DNA from: Annona cherimola
Taxonomy: Eukaryota > Streptophyta > Magnoliopsida > Magnoliales > Annonaceae
DNA: 64,000 bases
Direction of reading: 5' to 3'
Assembly: GCA_030490835.1 (NCBI GenBank)
Contig: CM059972.1
Span: forward strand, 12,067,764 to 12,131,763
Part shown: positions 56,240-64,000 of the stretch, in pieces
How positions within the stretch are numbered: the stretch's first letter is position 1
How the letters are laid out: the number at the start of each line of letters is the position of its first letter
The notes under the pieces: generated by a model
Databases searched by the model: none
Seen by the model: only the letters and a program-made list of their open reading frames with translations
Told to the model about the DNA's origin: nothing
Made by a program: the position numbers and the translations under genes

Positions 56240-57185
56240 TTCTTAGTGGTTGTGGACTTGGATCGGCAAAGACGAGCTATGTGACCATACTTGTCGCAAA
56301 GTTGACATTGCACCTTTGAAAAATTTTGTGCTGAAGAGGATGGAAAAGACGAAAAGGACGGACACTAGTGAGTTTGATTCCTATGCGGTTGAACCTTCCA
56401 TGGTTGTTGCTGTTATTGACCTCATTTGTTATTGTGGAATGTATTATTTGGGATAGTTCTTTGTGCAACAACCGTTGTGATGGAGGTTGAAGATTTCTTA
56501 AGATCTGCATGTTTTAGAAGAAGTTCACGGTTGAGAAGCTTGTCAAATAGTTCCTTATAAGATATGGGTGAGTCACGAGCTTGAATAGCTGCAGAGATAG
56601 ACTCGTAATCAGATCTAAGACCACTTAATATTTTAAAAATGAGCTCTGCATTGGTAACAGGGGCGCCGACTGTGGCAAGTTCATCTGCTATGGCTCGAAC
56701 TTCTCGCATATATTTAGAGATGGTTTTAGTTTCCTTCGTAATAGCAGCTAAGGAATTGTGAAGACTAAAGATGCGTGTATGTGACTTGTTGGCATACAGA
56801 GTGTGTAAAGCATCCTAAACATGCTTTGATGTTGTAGTTTGAGCAATTGTAGAAGTAATGGTCGAGTCAACTGATGCCATTAAGGCGTTCCGAATAAGCT
56901 GGTCTTGTCGGAACCAGATTTATATTGAGGATTCGGAGCTTCTATATTATTGACAGTGGTGGTCGCAGGTGGGCTGACCATTGTTCCATCAAGATAAGAG
57001 TAGACGTCATGACCAAACATAAGAGACTCTACCAGGGCTTTCTAGTTAGCAAAGTTGGTTGGTCCGGTAAGCTTGAGAGACAACTGAGATCCTGGGTTAA
57101 ATTGCACCAGTTGATTGGCGGTTTGGGCAACGAGAATGGAGTCAGCAGGATTCACCATTGTGGGGTTGTTAGTTGTAGGAGCCAT
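56240..57185 (-). pseudogene. copia gag remnant
   Basis: It starts with ATG at 57185 (MAPTTNNPTMV...), hits an in-frame TAG at 57042-57044, then resumes with gag-like sequence (REVRAIADELATVG, ELIFKILSGLRSDYESI, ELFDKLLNREL). It ends with a CCHC zinc knuckle CQLCDKYGHIARLC near 56300. A frameshift just after the knuckle, near 56240, separates it from the protease. Confidence 0.8.
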
Positions 57186-57437
57186 GGATTTGAGATTCAA
57201 GGATGCAAAAAGAGATGACTGCAGAAAGAAGTTGACTGATACTCCCCAGACGAGGATAAGTTGTTTAAGAATTTTATACCTGGTCCAAAAGTCATAAATG
57301 CTCCTCTTCTGAAAGCCTATGGACAAGGACAACGTGGAGTCTGATAATGACAGATTTTTCAGAAGGCTTCTTCGAGGCAGCAAGGATGCAGAGGGGATGA
57401 CTGCGGAGAAACTAATTGATTCTCATGAGAGAGCAAT

Positions 57438-57450
57438 GACTCTGATACCG
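57438..57450 (-). other. copia primer-binding site (initiator tRNA-Met)
   Basis: Minus-strand CGGTATCAGAGTC directly follows the 5' LTR. It matches the canonical TGGTATCAGAGC, complementary to the 3' end of initiator tRNA-Met, except at the first base and near the end. Confidence 0.8.
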
Positions 57451-57665
57451 TAATAAGTTTTGGCAGAAAATGAATCCAAGTCTATGTTCATTGATGACAG
57501 AATTCAATAAATACAGAAGAGATTTAACAAGTAACAAACAATAGCAGTAAAACCTCCTGAATAGCAGGGGACTTAAACAAACAGCTATGACTTATTCAAA
57601 CAGCTACAGAAAAGGAACAAATAGAAACAAAATAACAGAAGAGTAGAGAGTGCAGGTCACTTATA
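57451..57665 (-). repeat. copia 5' LTR
   Basis: 215 bp, followed on the plus strand by the target duplication ATTCC (57666-57670). Five substitutions relative to the left copy. Confidence 0.9.
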
Positions 57666-57670
57666 ATTCC

Positions 57671-59040
57671 ATGCCGAGAATGGGAATTGCGTTGTCTCTG
57701 TATTTTCACCAAAAGCAAGTGCATCACCTCTCTAGCTTATGTTGCACACACTAGCAAACTTTCCTTGTCACTCTGGCAATGGAATTTCAATAGCAAGTTT
57801 GCTAGAGTTGCTAAAAGATACCGAGATACAATCATTAGTACTTACTCAATGTTCCTAATGTATAAAACGACCTAATCTTTTACCCATTTCAGCAAGGCTA
57901 CTGCAGAATATAAATATTTAGAATTTTCCTCCACCCTAATTAGCATGGATTCTATTTGCAATATCCAACTTATTTTTCAAACTTTATTGTAATTTTTTAT
58001 GGAATACCTTTGTTGTTACAAGTGCATAGAGTAGCCTTATGAATTGAATTGTTGGTATTAGTTGATTTAGCTATGATTATGGGTCAGCTGGCAGCACTCG
58101 TTTACTCCCATATGCTTAGTTTTCCTATAAGCTTCTCTACTTGCTCTAGTCGAGCTAGGCCAATTGATGGAGTGAGCGACATCATGGAAATGCAATGGGC
58201 TTGAGGAGGTTGTTGGGCAAAGAACTTGGGGAAGACATTGGGCAAAGAACTTGAGGAAGACACTAGGTGAAATGAGTACTTGTCAGCTGAGTACAGTAGA
58301 AATGTTGGTGGGTTTTGGATATTTGCTGGAATCCAGTGGAGGAGGAGGAGGTGTAGTGATCTAGCATGGAATTGTTGGAGGTTGCAAATGGGTAGTCGGT
58401 GAAGGGTAGGCAGCAGCAGACATCACTGCGATTGTTGATCTATTGTTCAAATCTAGCATCTTTATTTGACCACTAGCAAAAATCTGGTCAAAATTTGCTT
58501 GAAATTGTCCTTCCCTTTCAGCTTCGACAATTTGGCTTTGTTGGTGCTTTTGGTGTTGTTGATGGTACTAGCGAGTTGGGGATGAAGGATGACTGGTCAT
58601 TCAATGTGTTTGCTATTAGGCGCCTGAGAATGTGATTACTGCAATTTGATGGCGGTTGGTGTTGCTTGATCATTGTTGGTGGCTTGATGAATTCGATGAG
58701 TCATGAGTACTTTCCAAAACAGGGGAGATGGTTGAACATTTTTGCTAGAATGGAATGAGCTTCAATATTGGATGATCAAAGAGGGCTGCCAACCTTAGTA
58801 ATTTGGATATTCAATTTAATAGAGGGATTTGTAAAATTGGCATCAATTTAGCATGAATTGAGGGCAGCCATGTCTGGATTTGGTGAGGAGCTTGTCACCG
58901 ATATTGGTGATGGTAGAGAAGATGAATGTGCTAGACTTGATGAAGATGAACAACTTGGTTTCACATTGCTCGTTGGTTGGAGATGCTGCTACTTGAAACA
59001 TCATTCAAGTCATTGAACTTAAGGAGAACCTCAAACATTT
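57671..59040. other. unassigned sequence right of the copia element
   Basis: About 1.4 kb of moderately GC-rich sequence with repeated GGTTGTTGGG, GAGGAGGAGG and TTGTTGGTG-like phrases. Frames on both strands are short and none carries a recognised domain. It may be the interior of the older inverted-repeat element. Confidence 0.3.
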
Positions 59041-59399
59041 TATGTTAAAGCTAATAATGATTTTTAACAGTGACTGACAAAATAGTTATTGATAAAATTT
59101 CATCCATACTTAATAGATATATTTGAAACTTAATGAGTATATTTATAATTAAGGTCAATTATAATAGATATGTTCAAAATTAACCCTGCAATTTTGTTGT
59201 CGAGTAGAATAAGAAGATAGAACTAATATCTTCCTTTTCTTAAGCAAAATTTATACTAGTTTTAATGTCATCCGCTTATAAGGTCATCTTTGCTCGAGAT
59301 CAAAAGTTAGAGGTCATATATCAAATATAGATACGACAAAGTTAATATCATAAATAGATAAACTTATAGGGATATATTTACAAATAACGACTATTATCT

Positions 59400-59651
59400 G
59401 GTGCACCCAAGTGCACTAAGCTTCGGTGCTCCTAGGTGTAAAAATTCATTTTTTAAATATTTTCTTGAAATTTATATATATATTTGTTAATCTAAGTGTG
59501 TCTAACATGTATATCAAAATCTCCAAAAATGGTAAAATTTGTTACACATATTAAACACACTTAGATTAACAGTTTTATAAAAAATTTAAAAATATAAAAT
59601 GTATTTTTGCACTCTGGTGCATCGAAGTTACACCCGGGTGTATAAAATCGC
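59400..59651. mobile_element. fold-back element
   Basis: Left tip GGTGCACCCAAGTGCACTAA then CTTCGGTGCTCC; the right tip complements to CACCCGGGTGTAACTTCGATGCACC. The core GTGT(C/T)TAACATG-TAT and CTCCAAAAATGGTAAAA is present. It is smaller than other copies (about 250 bp). The outer modules match those near 38930-39455. Confidence 0.6.
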
Positions 59652-59739
59652 AAATATAGGATGATGTGTATTTCTTAATTAATTTACAAAATTCATTATA
59701 TTTGCAACAATACCCAAAATGGACAACATGAAAGAGAAA

Positions 59740-59960
59740 TAATACTATTAGCCCGGGCTAAGTAAATAACTCATAGCCCATCTTAAAAAAATCATTTAAA
59801 ATATATATTTTTATTTTTTCATATACTTATTTATCTAAGTGTATTTAATATATAAACAAAGTAATATATAAACTAAAAGGGGCGAAAAAAGTATTTTAAA
59901 TTGATTTTTCGAAATGAACTAAGTGAGTCGTTTGCTTAGCTTAGCTTAGGCTAACAATAT
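59740..59960. mobile_element. decayed fold-back-like element
   Basis: AGCCCGGGCTAAGTAAATAACTC on the left and GAACTAAGTGAGTCGTTTGC with AGCTTAGGCTAAC on the right are loosely inverted. The AAGTGTATTTAATATATAAAC core appears once. It resembles the element at 5752-6063. Ends are approximate. Confidence 0.35.
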
Positions 59961-60860
59961 TATTCATTAACATGAAAATATGAAAAACTGAAAAAGCCAC
60001 GAGAAAATGTACACAAGCATATGATGCTTTTAACAGTCAATTCCTCACTCACACGACCCGCGCCATGATTACGTCAACCGTTTTCTTGCCGCAATCATCT
60101 CTTTTGGGCCCCACCTGAAGAATGGGCAGCGCATGCGCCCGCTCCGATAGTGAACCCAGGTCAACTTTTCCTAGCCGTTCATTGTTTTCGATTCCTGTTC
60201 TGGACACATATGATATATAAAGTGATAAATTTTAGTCATATATGAGCTTATTTCGAATATTCCTTCTGATGGATGCACCAGATCTGCACGTATGATGGTA
60301 AAATCCAATGGACACGAAAATGGCAGCTAAAATACTTACACGCGCGAACGGCATGCAACTGGTTCTCCGTGGATGCCTTTGGCTGCTGTGCTCATCTGCT
60401 GCAGTGTGCACCGCTGCCATCGCTGTCGAGCTTCTTTCGAACCGGTCAGTCTCAGCGGTCGGTCACATGTGCGACTTTTGCCTAAAACCCGAACCCGGTT
60501 CGGCCATTTTACTGGTACTCTGCAAGACGACGACTTAATTGATGCAGTCCTTTGTGTGCTTTTAATTTTCCATCGTGTTCAAGATCCAATCCCTTAGTAA
60601 ACAACATATCCATGTTTAAACGCTAAAAATAGAAAAAAATTTGTACTTAATTCACCAAAAATTTTCTTAATTTACTTTAAGGTTGAAAATATTCTTTTTT
60701 GTTTGACGTGAATGATATGGGTTAATTTTTTTGATAAAGAAAATTGAATTAAAAGGAATCATGATCTCATTTTGTTAAGATAATGAACGGTTCTGATTCT
60801 AGAGAGCAAGTGGATTTCGCACGTACGGTTCATGCGGTGTTGACTGTTCAGTAGAGCAGG
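59961..60860. other. spacer and F-box promoter region
   Basis: A 76-codon ORF at 60308-60538 (plus strand, true ATG) encodes a hydrophobic stretch (residues 18-42) but has no family resemblance, so I do not call it a gene. The F-box core promoter probably lies near 60780-60860; no TATA box stands out. Confidence 0.35.
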
Positions 60861-62248
60861 CTAATCGTGGAGTGGTGGTGGTGGTGCAGCGGAGGCTGCT
60901 GCTGCCGCTTTTGCTTTTGCATCCCTTCTCTGTCAACGCAAACAAAAAGAGCTTCTGAGGAAGCTTCGTGCCTCTCTCCTCCCAACTTACAAAAGGAGCT
61001 ACTCCCCATATCGCTTCCTTCGCTACCAAGCTCATGCAGGCAGAGGCGTTCTGAGGAGGGGAAGCAAAGGAAGCGTTGGAAGGGGAGAAAAAAGACCCAA
61101 ATACAAGGTGCATTTCCTTCCGCAGTTCGTGGCGTCTTCTTCTTATATTTGCATCTCTTTTTTTTTTTGTCGTGCGTTTGATTGATGAAGTTCAGAGAAA
61201 GATATGATTATCATGGGTTGGGTGTTTCTGAGCAGTGCCTTCTCTCCTTGTATTCTCGTTTTGGGCATTGACCCAAATGAAAAGGAAGGTCGAATGATCG
61301 AATTTTTGTTGTTGTTCCGGATGAAAGATGTGATTTTGATGTGTTGGGTGTTCGGACGCAGTGCGTCTTTGGTTCATTTGGGGTGAGCCTAAGGAAAAAG
61401 CGCGGGGGCAAATCCGGTCTTGTGGTTTATTTGCAGAAGAAGCGATTTTGATGCGTTTAGAATCTTGGGGCAGTGCCCTTTTTTTAGTCCTTTTGTTTTC
61501 CACTGCGGATTGGAAGCATCTATTGGTTTCTCTGGGTGGGGAGTAAAGAAACTCCGCCCCTCAATTTTTTGACCGTATTTGATGGCGCCTGTAGTTATTT
61601 GTTTGCTATGTTTTGTGCGAAAGAGTGGTTGTAATGGACATTTTTAATGAGCGGATGTGATTTTGTGGGTTCTGTATTTGTGGGCATTGTCTTTTGTTCT
61701 ATATTTTAGACTCATTGACCAAAAATGCAGCATCCTTGTAAGATTTCCCCTGGGCGTTGAAGTAGTCGTTTTGATAGATATCCTGTGGGAATATATGTTT
61801 TATTTTATTTTCTACCTTGAACAGATTTGAGTAGTAATTCGGGTTCTCACAGTTAATGTTAATCCAGATTTTTTCCCCCTTGTAAAATCATAATTTTTCT
61901 TTTAGAAACAGGCTGAGGGAGGAAAGATTTTAAGGTCTATCTTGTTATGCTTATAGGACCGTTATTTGGTATTTACTTCTCACTAGGAATCAGGAAGACA
62001 CTTATCATGTTTGTCTGTTAGATGAGATCAGTTGTTGTCAAGGTCAACGTTAGGCTTTTTGTAAAATGATGAATTGTGGTTTTCTTGGTTCATTTTCTTT
62101 TTCATAGTCTAGTATTTGTTTCGCTGGCCAAGTGTTCTCTCTACTTTCAGTGATTCTGTAGACAGGTAGATAACATAGATTCTGGCTTATGAATAACGCT
62201 TTTCTTCTCTTCATTTGGCATTTGCAGTACCAAAAAGCCTTCCAATCG
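60861..62248 (+). other. probable 5' UTR exon and intron of the F-box gene
   Basis: A CT-rich, GC-richer segment (about 60870-61110) looks like a leader exon. A strong 3' splice site (TTTGGCATTTGCAG, ending at 62227) precedes the coding exon by 21 bp. A donor could be ACAAG|GTGCAT near 61107. An intron of about 1.1 kb in the 5' UTR is inferred, not proven. Confidence 0.5.
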
Positions 62249-63496
62249 ATGGAGCAGGATCAGAACCTACGACTGGCGAATACCCGCAAAAGAAAGGTGC
62301 CAGAAACAGAAGATATTGATGCCTTTGGTGGCCAAGGTATCTTGTTGGATGACCTGAATCAAGACTTGCTTGAGAGGGTCCTTTCATGGCTGCCGGCCTC
62401 TAGCTTCTTCCGACTGCGTTCAGTGTGCAAAAGATGGAGTTCTGTTGCAGGGTCTGCAACCTTCCGAATCGCCTGTTCTCACATCCCCACCAGGGATCCC
62501 TGGTTCTTCATGGTTGATCCCCATCTTAACCAATCAATCATCTTCGATACCACAGAAGGGAATTGGAAGAATCTTAAGTATCCTGGCGTCCTTCAACATG
62601 ACTGTAATGCCAAGTCCATTCCTGTTGCTTCATCGGGAGGCTTGGTCTGTTTCCGCACTGTCTCCGGTGATTTCATTGTCTGCAATCCAGTGACAGGTGC
62701 CTGTAGAGAGCTCCCTTCAGCAGGCTTTTCGTTTCAAAGCCAAACACTCCATGCTATTGCCATGAATTCATCTTCACAGGATCCTTCATCATATAAGCTC
62801 ATCTTAGTTGCTGGTGAATTTCCTCACATCAGTGTCAAGACCTTCAGTTCAGTGAAGAACGACTGGGAAGAGGACTTCATGCTTAGCAGGAAAACTGATA
62901 GCATGCCGGAGGCTGACATATCCAGTGATGATACAGTCTACTTCCTCAGCAAAGCTGGTGATGTGGTCTCCACTAACATGCAACGTAGCCCATCCAAGCA
63001 GTACTCATCTGTTATAACTGTTGAGAATGGAGAAGAAATAATCTATTTCCTTAGTTACTCTGGCACAGTTGTGGCATGCAACCTTGCGCGGAAATGTTTC
63101 TCTGAATACCCGAGGCTTCTGCCAGTTTTTTTTGAGTACTCAGTTGATTTGGTTGAGTGTAATGGGGAGATGTTGGTGGTGGTCTTGTGGGAGTTCCTGG
63201 AGACAGCAAGCCTGAGGGTCTGGAAGTTCTCCAATAGTGGCAGGGCATGGACCCAGATTGCCATGATGCCCCCTGCAATGTCTCATGAGTTCTATGGCAA
63301 GAAGGCAGATATCAATTGCATTGGATGTGGGAATCGGATGCTGATCTGTGTTAGCTCGGGCGAGTTCAATAGCTACATTATGTGTGATGTTGCAAGGAAT
63401 GAGTGGGTAGAGCTGCCCAAATGCATTATCAATGGAGAAGCCAAGGAATTTCTGTCTGCCTTCTCATTTGAGCCTAGAATAGAAGCTTGTGCATGA
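62249..63496 (+). CDS. F-box/kelch-type protein (SCF substrate receptor)
   Basis: Substrate-recognition subunit for an SKP1-CUL1 ubiquitin ligase. 415 aa in one coding exon. A basic TRKRK patch (residues 12-16) is followed by the F-box (about 32-72: LLDDLNQDLLERVLSWLPASSFFRLRSVCKRWSSV), then PWFFMVD and a propeller-like C-terminal half with GGLVCF, CNPVTGACRELP, VWKFSNSGRAWTQI and the terminal FSFEPRIE. The PWFFM, GLVCF and C-terminal FEPRLE-type motifs are shared with the plant group containing At3g61590 (HWS) and At5g15710; I cannot choose between subgroups. An ATG 60 bp upstream is in frame but precedes the predicted splice acceptor, so I start at 62249. Confidence 0.9.
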   Translation: MEQDQNLRLANTRKRKVPETEDIDAFGGQGILLDDLNQDLLERVLSWLPASSFFRLRSVCKRWSSVAGSATFRIACSHIPTRDPWFFMVDPHLNQSIIFDTTEGNWKNLKYPGVLQHDCNAKSIPVASSGGLVCFRTVSGDFIVCNPVTGACRELPSAGFSFQSQTLHAIAMNSSSQDPSSYKLILVAGEFPHISVKTFSSVKNDWEEDFMLSRKTDSMPEADISSDDTVYFLSKAGDVVSTNMQRSPSKQYSSVITVENGEEIIYFLSYSGTVVACNLARKCFSEYPRLLPVFFEYSVDLVECNGEMLVVVLWEFLETASLRVWKFSNSGRAWTQIAMMPPAMSHEFYGKKADINCIGCGNRMLICVSSGEFNSYIMCDVARNEWVELPKCIINGEAKEFLSAFSFEPRIEACA

Positions 63497-64000
63497 GTGT
63501 TTGGGGGAGACATGGAGAGGGGCGTGTGTTTGATTGATGGTGGTGGTTTTGAATTTTTTTTTTTTTTTTTTTTTTGTCTTTCTGGTTTCGATGGCTGTTA
63601 GTGTTAGTGATCATCTTCTTCCTCATTTGTTGTAAATTGGCCAAGGTTGTTTGGCCGGAAACGTGGCTCTTGTACATATAGTCTTCTATGTTTTCTGAAT
63701 TAATGATTTTGCAAGTTCATTTCTCGGTCTTTTGGTTTAAGAATTATCTCCCCTTTATGGATGATGGCTTTGTTAAGACCATTTATGCCTGCATTTGGAC
63801 ATGCTAGGACTATCGGCTTCTGTTCTGTTGCAATGCAATGCCTTGGCATCCTAAAGTGGGAGGCGTTCATTTTCTGTACTGGTTGTTAGCATCCAAAACC
63901 GGGGAGTTGGCCTCAATTGCAGGCTCTCGTCCCTTTCATCTTGCAATCATCCTTTTGTCATCCGGAGCCAAGAACTTATTTTTAAGCATTGCGACTTGCA
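63497..64000. other. F-box 3' UTR and right-hand flank
   Basis: A T-homopolymer lies at about 63557-63576 within the 3' UTR. A GAATTAATGA stretch near 63697 may serve as a polyadenylation signal. Nothing else was recognised up to the window end. Confidence 0.4.

Larger units (their letters stand above)
52699..57665 (-). mobile_element. full-length, decayed Ty1/copia LTR retrotransposon
   Basis: 4967 bp bounded by 215-bp LTRs and the 5-bp duplication ATTCC. On the minus strand the order is 5' LTR, tRNA-iMet primer site (57438-57450), gag, protease, integrase, RT-RNase H, polypurine tract (52914-52926), 3' LTR. The PR-INT-RT order is diagnostic of copia elements. The short LTRs would suit the Ale/Retrofit lineage, though I did not confirm this. 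Stops and frameshifts in gag, at the gag/protease junction and between integrase and RT make it non-autonomous. Confidence 0.93.
51697..59398. mobile_element. older inverted-repeat element probably enclosing the copia insertion
   Basis: The start, GTTATTTGCAAATATAACC..., is mirrored at the right end (complement GTTATTTGTAAATATATCC...), with similarity continuing through an ATTTATGATTTTAAT-like and an AACTTTTG-TC segment. Further in, 52490-52620 (TTAATTTCAAATATACTCAT) is mirrored by about 59060-59185. Subtracting the copia element leaves about 2.7 kb. No target duplication was found, and no transposase domain was recognised in 57671-59040, so this could be two unrelated pairs of repeats. Confidence 0.35.

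Noticed and set aside
60308..60538. 76-codon ORF with a hydrophobic stretch upstream of the F-box gene
   Set aside because: It starts at a real ATG, but two other frames overlap it at similar length and nothing about it resembles a known peptide family.
62189..62248. Upstream in-frame ATG of the F-box gene
   Set aside because: A strong splice acceptor lies between it and the F-box start, and the extra 20 residues are hydrophobic and unlike the family.

Overview
This window is plant nuclear DNA. It carries intron-rich genes with canonical GT-AG junctions, plant-specific families (a PMEI-PME pectinesterase, an ERD6-like sugar transporter, an F-box/kelch-type protein), a Ty1/copia element primed by initiator tRNA-Met, hAT and Tourist-like DNA transposons, tRNA-derived SINEs and L1-type LINE pieces. 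The background is AT-rich, and only exons, a few 5' regions and some transposon ends are GC-rich. I can say flowering plant but cannot place the lineage.

Layout. (1) 302-7107, minus strand: an ERD6-like monosaccharide transporter. Sixteen exons join in frame and the last exon(s) lie off the left edge; two fold-back elements sit in its introns. (2) 7.1-13.6 kb: repeat-rich spacer with at least seven recognisable short inverted-repeat elements, several with clear target-site duplications (TSDs). (3) 13.6-17.4 kb: a small divergent ORF encoding a one-pass membrane peptide, then a complete three-exon type-I pectin methylesterase (558 aa). (4) 17.4-29.2 kb: LINE remnants, MITEs, a 93-bp tandem duplication, a 5'-truncated LINE with a 12-bp TSD, and a complete non-autonomous hAT element (27810-29214, 8-bp TSD) that stops 162 bp before the next start codon. 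(5) 29377-38500: a complete 15-exon alanine aminotransferase gene (501 aa) with a SINE in intron 3. (6) 38.5-52.5 kb: no confident gene, only SINE, Tourist-like and fold-back repeats, some nested in one another. (7) 52699-57665: a full-length but decayed copia retrotransposon with 215-bp LTRs, a 5-bp TSD, primer-binding site and polypurine tract, apparently nested in an older inverted-repeat element. (8) 60.8-63.5 kb: a single-coding-exon F-box gene with a probable 5'-UTR intron.

The host genes do not form a pathway: hexose transport, pectin de-esterification, alanine/2-oxoglutarate transamination and SCF substrate recognition are simply neighbours. The most coherent signal is the repeat biology. 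One family of fold-back (long inverted repeat) elements shares a conserved internal core but has different outer ends carrying small CCCGGG palindromes. At least three members have 9-10 bp target duplications, which points to Mutator-type mobilisation. A second, Tourist-like family with 3-bp targets occurs about ten times and has inserted into other repeats.

Exon boundaries were placed by hand from reading frame, family conservation and splice consensus. Repeat ends without a quoted TSD are approximate.
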